Assembly (NCBI RefSeq): GCF_040054535.1
Contig: NC_090779.1
Span: forward strand, 20,198,501 to 20,262,500
DNA from: Antennarius striatus
Taxonomy: Eukaryota; Chordata; Actinopteri; Lophiiformes; Antennariidae
Length of the DNA stretch: 64,000 nt
Direction of reading: 5' to 3'
In this document: positions 38,531-51,319 of the stretch, piece by piece
Position numbering within the stretch: position 1 is the stretch's first letter
Layout: the number at the start of each line of letters is the position of its first letter
Notes under the pieces: generated by a model
Databases searched by the model: none
What the model saw: only the letters and a program-made list of their open reading frames with translations
Told to the model about the DNA's origin: nothing
Program-made: the position numbers and the translations under genes

Positions 38531-38574
38531 AATATTATTGTTTTATGGTGGAATTTCCACGGGTTCCTGCTAGT

Positions 38575-38700
38575 AATATATAATAATATAATATATCATA
38601 ATATAATATAATATAATATAATATAATATAATATAATATAATATAATATAATATAATATAATATAATATAATATAATATAATATAATATAATATAATATC
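38575..38700. repeat. (ATAAT)n pentanucleotide microsatellite
   Basis: About 20 ATAAT units with minor variants at the left end. No coding frame is associated. Confidence 0.93.
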
Positions 38701-41700
38701 ACTGCTTCTTAAAGATCACAAGCTGACTCCACCGCTTATTCTGAGTTTGCGTTAAAACACAGTAAATTGTTCAGTATACATCCATATTGACCTTTACATA
38801 CAAGTATTGTTCTTTGCAAATGAATCTTTTGCAACAACATCCCACAGCAACATTTATTATTTATAATACATAGAAACAAGCACGCGAGGCCCATCCACTG
38901 TATAGGTTAACTAAATTTTGAGAATTCCTAAGAGACCACATTCTTGACACACTCTACGAGCTACATAGCGGACAGAAAATAGTTGTGGGTACACTCTGTA
39001 AGATCAGAGGGCTCTTGCCATGAGCTAATCATTCCATGTGCCATATAGGCAAGTGTTGAAGGAGTGTTGCCGGTTTATTTATAGGACTCTCTAAGGTTCC
39101 ACAGCAGAGGATCGCTTTTTGAGCTGGATTCAATTACAGCTCTGGTGAAAGCTGAAAATACTGCATTTGTATGACACAAACACGAGCATAAATTCTTGAT
39201 ATGAGCCTATAGGCCTACTCTCTTGCGTTACATTTACTATAGCTGAAGCACAAGATGATGTTCTCTCCAGAGGACAGCAGATTCCAGCTGCAATATTAAA
39301 GAGATTATGGTCACATTTTGAATATTCATATGGACTCCCTACATCTGTTCCTTATATGCTGACTGAAATCACGGGAACTCAGAAGGAAAGAGTCGTATCA
39401 GTAGCAATTGTGAAGATATAGCATGATAGTTCAACTCAGAAAGACTTATCATAATACAAAATTCAGTTCATTAGTGGCTTTGTAAAAAGTCTTCCATGAT
39501 CAAAAACATAGTGTCATGGTAAAATCTGAGGTTAGACACACAAATGAAATGACACAACAACCATCAATTCATCACTGCTAAAGGGAAACCTATTCTAAAC
39601 ATGGAAAAACATTTGTCACCATGATTTAATGTGGCCTAATGAGGAAGGAAGTAATGAAAGATTTATAAATGAGCAGGCCCGAGTTGGATTTCAAGGAAGC
39701 TATGGATTGAGAAATCAGACACATGGCGAGAATGGTGCAGTCCAGATGGTCAGCAGCAGCTTTTGCCTGACCTAATAGCACGGTTCAGCGGTCTGTTTAT
39801 GTAGTAGAGCGTGAAACCCTGGCGTTTACACCGGGCCTTCCTCTGAGATTCTGTGGAAATGTGGCACAGAAAGGAAAACCTGCACTCAATTCAAAAGATA
39901 TTCTTTGAAATCATTTATACAGACAGGCTTGTTTAGTTTTTTTTGTTTACTTAATTATTAGACTATTGAGTCTCCAGCCGCTTGCATTCTTCCATACTCC
40001 AGAATATCTGAAATTTCATTTAACCACATATTGCATAATTCAGGAATTCTATAGCATCACCACTTAAGCATATCAGTAATACAGTGTAATACCTGATTTC
40101 ATATTTAGTTTTTTAAGATTACACTAAGCTGTCCCCAAAATGTTGTTATTTCTCAGAGGGTTTTTGGTGTATATCATGAGTGAATGGTATCTGGTCTGCA
40201 TCCTTCATGGAATGAAGACAGGTGGTGGTGGTGGCCAATGACTCTGCTAAGAATGACAAGCAGGTAAAATAACAGGTATCTGTACAGGAAATTCATTTGA
40301 GTGGAACATGATTATTATCTGGAACTTGAACTGGATCTGCCTGTTTTTATTTATTTTTTTAACAATTTATTTTAATTGTTGTGTTATTATTCTTGTTGGT
40401 ATTGACAAACTGCGAAGGCCCAATTCGTAATGACAAAGAAAGTGAAAAGGTGATCAAGAATATAAAGTTGATCCCATTCAATCAATGCAATCAACTCTTC
40501 TTTAGCCCAAGATTCACACCTTGTCAAAATAAAAAACAGAAAAAAACAGAAAACACAACACAGACAAACAAATAAAAATATCAACAAAAACGGGTGTTCA
40601 TGTTGTATCTTGTAAATATATAAATTCTGTGTAATGTTAAATTTTTTGTGAAAAATGTGCTCCTATAGCTGTGGCTCAACATATTGAGAATGAGCAGGGC
40701 CAAATGATATACTGCTAGAATTCACAGGCTCCCTGCCAGCCTGCAACGGGTGTGCAAGAAATGCTAAGAGAGAGACAGATGGAGAAAGAGACAAGAATCC
40801 TATAAAAATACAGTTGCCAATAAAAATTCAATGTTCAGAGTCATCCTTGATGAACAACCCATATGTCCTCCTCCTGTGAACTGATCCCGGTGCAGTTACC
40901 CCTAGCCTGGATTTTAGACGAGACTGTCGACTAAAAAAGGGAAAGGCTTGATCAACTGGGTGAAATGATAATCCCAGCTAGACATGGGATGAGACATGGA
41001 GAGGTCATTCCAAGGCAGCCTGCTTTCTGGATATGAGGTATCCAGTTTCGTCTCTCGCCACATGCCTGGTTACCTATGAGCAAAAACATGAACATCAACT
41101 TCAGATGACAGCAGGCTAAAATTGGTGCCGATCAAAATCCAGGAACTGGCTCAAGCTTGGCCGGGGTATCCACTTTCTAGAGTGGAAGTCGTGGGTTCAG
41201 ACACCTCAGGGTGAGGAGCCTGTGTGCTCCTTTCACTTACAGAGTGGCTGAGGACAGCATCAACACGGCTCAGACTTTCTAAGGCTAAAATATGGACGCT
41301 GTTAATTAAATGAAGCTGCACACATTCCTCACATCGTAGCCACATATGTGCTAGCTAATGAGCAAACATGTCTTGTTCAAACACGCATGTTGTAATTAAA
41401 CCAAAATTGACCCAAAAAATAATGTTCAACTTTTATCAAAACAAATTTTTTGCGTATTTGGAATATTGAAAAAAAGAATTGCTTTTTCTAACATAATATT
41501 TATTTGTATCATAACACACACCTGAAACAATATCTTGAGCAATTGTGATTTTGTCGAAAATCAAAACATTCAAAAAAATAAGAACACCCAGAGATCTTTA
41601 AATGATAGTGATTAATAATAATCACCCCAAAATACATGGCATATTGTTTGTTTGTTGCACAAAAACCACTAGATTGAGTTTGGTGAAATGTGCTAGGAGG

Positions 41701-44700
41701 AAAGAGAGGGAGGAAACTGGGATGAAACTACCCATTTCATTTTCTAGTGGATTTGTTTTAGAATTTTCATGTCAGTACCTCCAGATTTTGTAGAACCTCA
41801 GCTAAGAGAACAAACACTAAATTTGGGAATGAATCTGTGTACCTATGTTCTCAATTACGCTTAAAATTTTTGATGAATGAACATGAAACTATTTGGAAGA
41901 GTGGACATTGCTTTTCCCCCTTACTTTTTTTATACCTTAAACTTTGCAAGAATCTCAAGAGCCGCCATTTAACTTAAAAAGTTATGAGGTAAACTTTCCT
42001 GAATCTTAGAGACAAGCAGTAGAGATAGGAGCAGGTGATTAAATCAATTCACCAGTAAAGGAGATGCTCCCTGTGGTAAAAACATATGAATGGATCTTAG
42101 TTTTAAGTGTATTTTTTCCTGGTGGATCTACATTATGGTTTTATGATGCGGGGACCTTTTAGAGGAGATGCTCAGGCTTGACAGACGTTCATCTCCAAAT
42201 GCTCTTGTTTTGAAGTAGCTAGCAATCAGGAGATTGAAGGTAAATAAAAGCATAAATAGCTCTACCTTTATAGAGTCATTCCAATGTCTGGGGCGCTGTC
42301 AACACCAGCCCTACAGAGCATACGTCAGACTGGGTCAAATACCCCTATTTCATTTCATGTGCAGTAGTCGATGTAAGCCAAAGGAGCTGTTGACGAGTAC
42401 GGCTGACCTTTTAAAAACTCCTCTTTCAATTTATAACACACTCTCACACATACACAAACACGATATGCACATGTGTTCATTCACCAATTGCACTAATAGC
42501 AACGCCTCATGCACTCTCACAGAAATACACACACACTTTGTAAATACTTGGCCTGAGGTTCAGGAAGAGGAAAGCCAAGAAGAGTTAGTGACACAAGTTG
42601 CTACTGCGGTTACCTCACGTCTATAATGGGTTGGTTCTTCCCTTCATTCTGTCTACACTTAGTAAAACAAGGCTTCAGAAAAATAAAGAGTAATAATCAT
42701 GAGATTGCATGAATGTTACTTTAAAAATGATGCGTTTTGAGAACACTTTTCCTTGCGTGGTTAACTGGAATTTTGACGTCATGTTTGCACCATAATGACT
42801 GTTTTTCACCACGTTGTCGTGACAGATAATTTGAAGCTGTATTTGTCATTAAACACTTGTTAGATCACAATAACAGAAAAGGTTTTGGTGAACGGTGAGG
42901 AGGCAGATGTTTCGTCAGGGGGGGTGGATCCACAGTATCCTGTTACCATGGGAGTGAGGGGGGGGTGGAGATGGAAGTGTGTGTGTGTGGGGGGGGTGTT
43001 GTCTTTTGCATTCGTTGCTTAGCCATTTATAATGATGGGAGGTTCCTCGCTGTTAGCATTCCTGCAGCCTGCATGCTTTATGGCATGTCTGTCCCGGGCT
43101 TTGTCTAATTACACACAGTCACTGTTAAATATGCACGAGCATGCCTATCCCCACAGCCCACATTGTATGGACCCATCAGCATGAGCAGTGCATGTAACTA
43201 TATTGCATTAAATCATCAAAAGCTAAAAGGAATAATGTGTTTTGATAAGATTTCTGATCCCTCAGGCACGAGTGGAAAATACCACAAATGAATTATGAGT
43301 AAGTGAGGTAAAGGTGACACATGCCTTGCATCTTTTTTGTATGTATTAAAGTCACAGGTCAATTCCCCGGCCTGTTTGTTATTGTTTGTTTCCTTGGATA
43401 TGGTCAAGGCCTGACACCTCGGCATTGGCCCAGACAGTCATTTGGTGAATGCTAACACATTAACAGCAGGTGGCACCATGTCCTGACACTGACATTTGAC
43501 TCTGAAATCTAAGCCTTTGTTCAGTAATGGAAAGACCCCCCAAAAATTGCTCTCCTTTGGGACCCTGTGCTTGTTAACGTATTTGCAAATAATAATAAAG
43601 ACAAGAAAAAAAACCTTACTTGATGGCTTTAAATACCTACCAAAGACTGTCCATATGTGAGTTATGATAACAAAATATCCAGGCTGGTTTCAGTAAGTCT
43701 GATGAACATCCCTGTGCTGCTGTTGTTGCTCCTGGCTTATATAACTGATACTCTTTGACTGCAGAAGGTCTGACTGGAATCAAATAAAACTACATCCTCT
43801 TCCTCACAAACTTCACAATCCCCACAGATTTATCACTCTGGTGGTCTCCCTGTGTTCCAAGTTGTAAAGGAGACTCATTTTTGCATCAAAGCTCTTATTT
43901 GCCTATCACAAATAGAAATACTTCCTTGCTTCTTATATCACAAAACGCTTTGATGCTTTCCTCCAAACGTAAGTTGATACTCAAACTTCCTGAACTAAAA
44001 GGAATTAAAAATAGGGCCTGAATCCACACACATAAAAAGTGATATGTGTAGGAGAAACCAGTTCCGGTTTCACTCTGAAATACCAGCATGTGAGATGCTT
44101 TGAGCTTCTTGTGGAGTGAGTCCATAAGTCAAGTCACCAGTCAAAGCATCCTCCTGATGCACAGATAATTAATTTCATGCTCAACCTCAGATTGCAGAAT
44201 GATGGTTGGTAACAAGATTAGGAGTTGTCAACAAAAATGTGATTTTCAATAATGGCTCTGGAGTGATTTCATTTCATGAATATGCAACTTCTTACTTTCA
44301 CAGATATCTGAAATATAACAACTACATATTAGTAGCAGTGGAATATCTGTGTGAATGTACTGTACTGTCACCTAATACACATTGTGTGATTTATGAATGT
44401 GAGTTCATAAATCCAGTATCAACATCATAGAATACTGTCTTTGCTGGAAATCCATGTCTCCACACTTTTGCACTGCTGCGACATTTCATGCACGAGACCA
44501 GCCATGAATTGGATCACGTGATCCTTAGGTCATCCCATCTGGGTCAGAGCGGTGTTGTACTGCCATCCCCTTATTACAAGCATCTCCTGTCACCCTTTCA
44601 ATTGATTCTGATGAGTGTTCCGAGCAGTTAATATTATTTTGGCCGTGTCTCCCTCAAGACACTCGCCTCTCTCGCTACTCATGTGTCAGTGAAGCCAGCA

Positions 44701-45150
44701 GTTTCCACTTGCTACTGTAGGTCCAAGAGGGCCCCTGGTATTACTGCTCCGTGCTCCATTGCATTCCGATTACTCCATCTTATTTATTCCAAGACAGATT
44801 TAAGAAGTAGCTGCCGAAAAAAGCCTCACTACACTTAACAAGCTGGATGTTTTTGCCACGTTCATCTGCACCCCTGCTTCTATAACTGTAGACACGGGAT
44901 GGTTCCTGGAGGTTTCCCTTGTGATAAGAATAGCACCATGATTTCATGAATGAGGGACCTGCAGGGCGAGAGAGAGACTCCATATCGGAATGGACTCCGG
45001 CTCTGGGAAAACCCATTTGACTTTTCCTTGAACAAACCCAAACCGGACGCTTGGATATGGGATAGCCAACTTTTTTTTTTTTAAAAAGCAATAATTTGCA
45101 ATTGAAAACGTTTGTGAGAATGTGTTTACTTGGAAACCACTGCACAGCTA
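38701..45150. other. intergenic region, no supported gene
   Basis: No domain-bearing reading frame was found. The longest frame (42234-42626, plus, 130 codons) has no recognised family features. G runs occur at 42918-42995. A composition-balanced block at 43030-43200 with CTAATTACACA, TGTTAAATATGCA and GCATGCCTATCC words could be conserved regulatory sequence for the channel genes downstream; this is a guess from appearance. Confidence 0.5.
42918..42995 (+). other. three long G runs with quadruplex potential
   Basis: G runs of about eight occur near 42918, 42959 and 42990, the last preceded by a TG array. The spacers are longer than in classical quadruplex motifs, so intramolecular folding is uncertain. 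Confidence 0.35.
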
Positions 45151-45531
45151 CAGTGAAGTGAGCGAGGGCGAGAGGGACAGCAGCAGCAGCATGTGTCATC
45201 TGGTCTTCCAGCATGGGGAGGGCTTTGGAGTTTAAAATGGTGTGAATATGATAGCCATGGGTATAGCTTATGCAAGTGGAGATCTGCCTGTGCCATTGAA
45301 AGCTGACATTACAGAGGCACTAATCTGACCAAAGGACGGTGAAAATCAACAACAGCACGACGATTCTGGATACCGGCGAAGACAACTGTTAGGTGCGGTG
45401 AGCAAAAACGGGATTTGCCTGGAATTCAGGCGGCTGCATGAGAAAGAGGGTCGACAGGACGCACAGGGAAGAGGGTAAGAGGAAGGGTCCGGAGAGGTGA
45501 GAGACGGATTTACCCTCGGAGGGGTAAAAAG
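45151..45531 (+). other. kcna6: kcna6 5' untranslated/upstream region
   Basis: Purine-rich sequence with an AGC repeat (45177-45191) directly upstream of the kcna6 start codon. It probably contains the 5' UTR. No transcription start or splice acceptor could be fixed. Confidence 0.4.
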
Positions 45532-46974
45532 ATGACTGTGGTGTCCCAGGAGAACCACGAGGAGACTGTGGTCGTAACTCCTTTGTTACAAGATGCTGCT
45601 GACTTGGAACCAGCAGACCAGGAGTGCACCGAGCGGGTGATCATCAACATCTCGGGTCTGCGATTTGAGACACAATTAAAGACCCTCTCGCGCTTCCCGG
45701 CCACGCTTCTGGGAGATCCACGGAAAAGGATGCGTTTTTTTGACCCCCTGAGAAATGAATACTTCTTTGACAGAAACAGGCCGAGCTTTGACGCCATCCT
45801 GTACTACTACCAGTCCGGAGGGCGGCTTCGGAGGCCTGTAAGTGTTCCTGTGGATATATTCCTGGAAGAATTACGGTTTTATGAACTCGAGGAAGAGGTC
45901 ATAGAGGTTTTCCGAGATGATGAGGGCTTGGCTAGGGAAGAGGACCGCCCTTTGCCCAATAATGAGTTTCAACGGCAGTTTTGGCTCCTGTTTGAATATC
46001 CAGAAAGCTCAGGACCTGCACGGATAATTGCCATTGTGTCAGTCATGGTTATCTTAATATCCATTATCATATTCTGCTTGGAGACTTTACCCGAATTTAG
46101 AGAAGTTCCCGCGGGTCAGGATAGTGCCGTCAATGGAAGTTCTCAAGGCAAAGCGTCCAGTCCGTTCACAGATCCCTTTTTTATGGTGGAGACGCTTTGT
46201 ATCGTGTGGTTCTCTTTTGAATTCACCATGAGATTTCTCTGCTGTCCCAGCAAACCAGTGTTCTTCAAAAACATCATGAACTTAATCGATGTTGTGGCTA
46301 TAGCTCCATACTTCATCACCCTGGGCCTTGATCTGGCAGAACATCAGGGCAGCAGTCAACAGGCAGCATCTTTGGCCATACTGAGGGTCATCCGTCTGGT
46401 CCGTGTTTTCAGAATTTTTAAGCTTTCCAGACACTCCAAAGGTCTCCAGATTCTTGGTCAAACGCTTCACGCCAGCCTCAGGGAGCTGGGACTGCTCATC
46501 TTCTTCCTGATTATCGGAGTTGTTTTGTTCTCCAGTTCTGTTTATTTCGCAGAAGCAGAAGACCCAGAATCTGGATTTTCGAGTATACCCGATGCATTTT
46601 GGTGGGCTGTGGTGACAATGACCACAGTTGGATATGGAGACATGTGTCCCTCCACCATGGGAGGGAAATTTGTTGGATCTTTGTGCGCCATCGCCGGAGT
46701 GCTGACCATAGCGTTACCAGTACCTGTAATAGTGTCAAATTTCAATTATTTCTACCACAGAGAGAACGAAGAGGAGGAAAATGTTCAGTACATACACGTG
46801 ACTTGTGGACAGCAGCAGCAGCAGCAGCAATCCTTTGGGGAATGTGATTCAAACAAAAGCAGCAGCCAGTCGCTCTCCATAACTGAGTCCTATCAGGGGA
46901 GCGACTTGGAGGCGTTGACAGAGCCAAACGTCCATCCAGTGGAGACGTACACTGGGAAGCTCACAGACGTATAA
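45532..46974 (+). CDS. kcna6: Shaker-type voltage-gated potassium channel alpha subunit, Kv1.6-like
   Basis: Delayed-rectifier-type potassium channel subunit; Kv1 subunits form tetramers in the plasma membrane of excitable cells. The 480-residue protein is encoded by one exon, as usual for Kv1. A T1 tetramerisation domain (about 35-130, with the [18 protein letters not shown] block) is followed by S1 (165-184), S2 (214-235), S3 (247-266), S4 (283-300; R285, R288, R291, R294, K297, R300), S5 (319-338), the pore helix and TTVGYGD filter (364-370), and S6 (382-405, with the PVP gate motif). A sequon NGS at 201 lies in the S1-S2 loop. The tail contains IHVTCGQ, matching YTHVTCGQ in Kv1.6, then seven Gln, and ends LTDV, a PDZ-binding motif. 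The outer-pore residue after GYGDM is Cys372, where mammalian Kv1.6 has Tyr. The kcna1-like gene follows 4.3 kb downstream in the same orientation. Kv1 membership is certain; the Kv1.6 assignment rests on the tail and gene order. Confidence 0.93.
   Translation: MTVVSQENHEETVVVTPLLQDAADLEPADQECTERVIINISGLRFETQLKTLSRFPATLLGDPRKRMRFFDPLRNEYFFDRNRPSFDAILYYYQSGGRLRRPVSVPVDIFLEELRFYELEEEVIEVFRDDEGLAREEDRPLPNNEFQRQFWLLFEYPESSGPARIIAIVSVMVILISIIIFCLETLPEFREVPAGQDSAVNGSSQGKASSPFTDPFFMVETLCIVWFSFEFTMRFLCCPSKPVFFKNIMNLIDVVAIAPYFITLGLDLAEHQGSSQQAASLAILRVIRLVRVFRIFKLSRHSKGLQILGQTLHASLRELGLLIFFLIIGVVLFSSSVYFAEAEDPESGFSSIPDAFWWAVVTMTTVGYGDMCPSTMGGKFVGSLCAIAGVLTIALPVPVIVSNFNYFYHRENEEEENVQYIHVTCGQQQQQQQSFGECDSNKSSSQSLSITESYQGSDLEALTEPNVHPVETYTGKLTDV
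46810..46830 (+). repeat. kcna6: coding (CAG)6CAA repeat in kcna6
   Basis: Six CAG codons and one CAA encode Gln427-433 in the cytoplasmic tail, straight after the HVTCG motif. A pure CAG run in coding sequence may vary in length between individuals. Confidence 0.9.
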
Positions 46975-48620
46975 ACACACCGATGGAGGACTGTTTTATC
47001 TCTGGTGAGTTGGTGCGCAATGACGCACAATAGGCTCCTTTATATGTGACGTTGCAGTTGTTTTGCGCAAGTTTTATTCAGTGGTTCCCAAAAGTGGGAC
47101 CTCAAATATCCAGTCACTTATTAAAGTAAGGCTTGACGCGCAGTTCAATATAGCTTTACTCAGTAAATTACTGGCAGAACAATATCTCATAGTGCTGCAA
47201 CATTTTTTACCCTTTCATATAAGGGGTAGTCAACAAAAATCCCTCACTTGGTCACCGCTGAGACCCCTCACATAAAATTTTGGGACGTCTGGGTTGTAAA
47301 ATACGTGACATATTTTAAATACCAACGATAGGGATTGAGTCACAGTCTGACAAAAGGTTAAGTTCAATAACTAAACTCTAAATGTCTTCAAGCAGCAGGA
47401 AATCAATAACACGGAACAAACTGATTGGTTGACTGCTTGGAATAAAACGAAACGTGCAGTTAAAGGTCCCCGGGCTGTAAATACCGCTGCAGTCATTGCG
47501 TCAAAGCGCATGACGCACACACCGATGAACTCTGCGCACGGGAGTACGCAGAGCAGGAGTGACACATAAAGCAAGACATCAATCTCTCTGTCCCTTTCAG
47601 GTTAGAATGAAGTTTACTCGGGGTCGGTAGAGGCCCTGTGGTGTGTTTGAAAGTTCAGACATTTTAGTTTGTTAAAGCTATTCTGATACAGATACAATCT
47701 GTAACCTTCCCGTTTTAGCAGTTGCCAGCTCAGGGTATGGGGAGCTTACATGTTAACGAGATCTGTAATCCACGATTAAAATATGATATTGCAATCACAA
47801 GATAGTTTTACAGGATCGTGAGATTATTTTCTAAAAATAGCACTACTGTTTCTGAAATGCGCTTTCAGGAGGAGTATGAGAGACTCAGGAGGATATCTCA
47901 GGTTTGTTTTTTCGGGAGTTTTTCGGTACAAGCGCCTCCAAGTGAATTTGAACAGACCTCTCAGAACAAGTGAGCCCTGAGCGCCACTCTGTGGATAATA
48001 ACGATTCCTGCAGATACAACACTTGCAATCATTCTCCGCTATGTGCAAAATTAAGCTTGACTACCGGTGCACCGTTGCCTCTGGCTATGACTGATTTGGG
48101 CATACACCCCTGAGATCCATTTCTTTGGCTTTATATGCACCAGGATGCTTGTGATGGTTTCCTAAGATTACCAGAAGCATGACAGTGAGTTTTGTTTTCT
48201 GTTTATTTGCAGGAGATGGTTAAGTGAAGCTTGTTTCTCTCAGAATCGCAAAGAAATGCAAGTGTGGGATTCTCTTCTTCTCCAAAATAATGAATAATTT
48301 CCCCATGGATATAAAATATCAGTGTTTGTAAAAATTTTCATTCTGCCTTATTGGACATTTTTGGTGTCACCAGTAGAAATCACCACATTTTTTGGTGTAG
48401 GTGTTAATGATGACCACATAGTCTTGTGTATACCGTGTTTTTGTAATTCAGATTTTGTTTCTTCATTTTTCTTATGCAGCTTAAAGTTGGAATCTGTGTT
48501 TCTGCAAACATTCAGATCGCCTTGCAAGCACCAGCATAGCCCAGGATGTTACGATGCAATGTTTGCATGAAACGAATTCATTGTGAATTATGAATGTAAT
48601 AAAATATTTATTTTTCTAAT
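46975..48620 (+). other. kcna6: kcna6 3' untranslated region and flank
   Basis: No other gene is supported. AATAAA at 48598-48603, within TGTAATAAAATATTTATTTT, is a plausible poly(A) signal, but the transcript end is unproven. The sequence is AT-rich with a more mixed segment at 47460-47560. Confidence 0.4.
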
Positions 48621-49685
48621 GTATGTGAACTTAACTTAATCCTTTTTATAAATAAATGATGAATCTGAAAATACACAATTCCTTTTCTTATATGACATAT
48701 GCAAACCAGACGGAAAACAATGAAAACAATTATTTTCTAAATCTCCAAATTCATTTCTATTAATTAGTTTAATGTGCTGTATCACTTCTTCTTTTTTTTG
48801 CACTGGAAGACCGAAAAGGCACAGAACCAGACAGTGAGCCATTCTCACAAAGCCAATTGACTTAATAAAATGCCAGAGTGACAAAGTAGAGTCATTTATT
48901 TGTCTGAGTGTAGATTTAAACTAAGTAGACATAGCTTTGACGAACTGAATGTGTGATGAATGAATTCTGTAAGTCAAAATGTATTTTCTTCCGAGTCACG
49001 TCATCCTTTACTATGTTATGGGCCAACGGGAAAACACGGTTATGAAAGTGGATAAATATAGATTATAAATCCTTTTTTTTTTTTTTAGAATATTCGTTAT
49101 CACAAAGCTCAAAGTTAGTCGTTGGTCATGGGACTTGTAGTTTTCTGTGAGTCACATCAATCATCTGCGCTGTCCGCGGTGCTGAAGCAGACACTCCGCC
49201 CTCTGCAGAACAACGCAATCCTGCATTTGCCTGAAATCTGCACATGTAGGCAGTGAGTGCAAACTACAGGGACCCGTCAACTTAGTGCCAGTGTTGAACA
49301 CTGGGTGTGAGACGTGCACCTGCTGGGTACAAGCTCCCCCCGATGTGATGTCAATGAGGAATGCAAGATTCGCGCTTTCCCATGGCGCACAAAATGTTAA
49401 CATTGCGAAATAAAGTTTTTTTTTGTTTTTTTTTACTCAGGTGTGGAGCGTGTCGGTCCGACAAATCCAGAAGAGATAGAATAAAAAGGTGATTTCATGT
49501 CTCACAGAATTGACTATACTTTATAACTGACATGAATCCAAATATGACTGAATATGTGGGGTTTTTTTTTAGTATTAGCAGCTGTTCTTTGCGGTGAGAT
49601 TGCGCCAGTGATGGCTACACAAGCGCTCCTGTTTTTTTAAAAAAAAAATATATTTTGTGGGGTATGGAGAAGTTCTGGCAGCGTG
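48621..49685. other. spacer between kcna6 and kcna1 transcription units
   Basis: Contains poly-T runs (near 49073, 49417 and 49562) and no supported gene. The right part probably includes kcna1 promoter sequence; no TATA box was identified. Confidence 0.45.
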
Positions 49686-50388
49686 CTTTAGTAGAGTCGG
49701 TCTGCATTGCGTCGAAACCCTCCAACTCCTCCTCCTCCTCCTCCTCCTCTTCCTCCCGCTGCCCTCCCTACCCTTTCCCCTCCCCTCATTGCCTTGCCTC
49801 CCGTACACTTTGTATGTAAAATGCACAGCAAAACTTGCTTGGCATTGTGGAGAAAACACTTTGACATAGCTGCTGTAAAGTCTCTCTGTCCAAGATCCGG
49901 TTTTTTTAAATATTTATTCTGCTGTTATTCCAGGAGCGCACCGAGACGCGTTTCTCCCCCGTCATCTTGTCCGTTCGGGAAAAGCAGCATCAGATTCCTG
50001 CTGATGCAGTGATGCCTGGAAATGCCAAGGGCTCGTTTATTTCCACTTACTATATGTGCCCCCGTGAATTGCAGCTCAAGCCTTTCTCCTGCGGTATACT
50101 CTGAGCTGCTCTCCGATCCGCAGCTTCCAGATTTCTGTCTCTTCCATCCCAGGCTCCCTTCATCCGACTCACCTGCGTTCCATCGTGTTTTTTACCTCGT
50201 CTCCATTCAAAGCCTGAGGCGTAATAAACCGATCCGAGGGCACTTTGTGGCGGACGCAGTTGCGATGGCGATGAGCGAAGACATTTTTGGGTTTTGTGCA
50301 ATGTAAAGTTACACATGACAACCTCCGGTGGTTTGCTGTTGGATCGTTTTCACTCTCGCAAAATACGCACCGGAGACCTCATCCCACG
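49686..50388 (+). other. kcna1: probable kcna1 5' untranslated exon and promoter
   Basis: A good donor (CCCACG|GTAAGC) follows 50388. It pairs with a strong acceptor at 51084-51085 to remove an intron of about 700 bp upstream of the kcna1 start. The left part includes a CTC-rich pyrimidine tract (49722-49800) and scattered CpG. The 5' boundary is not determined. The coding sequence begins only at 51320, so this exon would be untranslated. Confidence 0.4.
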
Positions 50389-50993
50389 GTAAGCACCAAA
50401 ACTGCTGACTGAGACAATAAATTATGTTTTGTTTTTTTTTATTTTTTTTTATGTGCAGCTGTTGTTACTGTAAAGATAACTGATAAAGACTGTGTTATTT
50501 CTCTCTCTCACTGGGGCTTTTATGATCGTTTGCCCCTAGGCTGCATGCACGTAGAGACAGTTGGCACAATATCAGTGTCAAATTATGCGTCACATCATAA
50601 TTCAGGCCGTTTAGAGTGCAGTGGGATGGATCACTGTCGTGCACCTTTAAGACACACAACTACTGGGTTTCTCTGCTCCACTATAATAAACCTTCATTCA
50701 TCGATACAGACATATGCGTGTTGCAGAGAAACAGGATGAAAACCACCCCATATAATTAGATAGATTAATTAATAGAGATCATATTAAACAGTCATAAAGT
50801 CAATCATGTGTCCTATAGAGAAAGTGTAAATTTCTGTATGAAAAAAAAACCTCGCAGAAATGCGTAATTATAGGATTTATTTAACCTTTACTAATGGATA
50901 AATACACTAATTGCTGGCTGAGGGAAGTAAATAAATAAATAAGCTGCAGAAAATGCTGAGCCAGCAAATATCTTGGCTGTTTGATCCCATTAT

Positions 50994-51085
50994 TTCCTCC
51001 TCCTCCTCCTCCTCTCTCTCTCTCTCTTTCTCTCCCCCCTCGCTCTTCCCCTCTCTCCCCCTCTCCCTCTCTCTGTGGGTGACAG
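50994..51085 (+). promoter_or_regulatory. kcna1: long pyrimidine tract and splice acceptor upstream of kcna1
   Basis: (TCC)n passes into (CT)n and C/T-rich sequence, nearly all pyrimidine for about 80 bp, then GTGGGTGACAG|AGGCAG. It makes an unusually strong acceptor for the 5' UTR intron. Mirror-like TC tracts of this length can also form triplex DNA. Confidence 0.55.
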
Positions 51086-51319
51086 AGGCAGCAGTAACAA
51101 CAGCAGCAGATGTACTGGAGAGCAGCAATGGTCAAATCAGTGAGAACCGCAGTGGAGCCGCACTGAGGCAAAGCAGCCAACCCGCCTGCTGATATCTGGG
51201 GACATCTCCAACAATTTAAAAGGTGCAGGAAGCTGAGGAGTGGAAAATTTCCCTGGAAACCTGAATGCCTGTTCAGTCAGTATAACCAAAATCCCAGCAC
51301 AACACCTCCTCCTTCAAAA

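Noticed and set aside
42234-42626. 130-codon plus frame
   Set aside because: No recognised motif or splice context and isolated in intergenic DNA; not called without expression evidence.
44780-45214. 144-codon minus frame upstream of kcna6
   Set aside because: It overlaps the likely kcna6 5' region in antisense, is low in complexity and has no domain.
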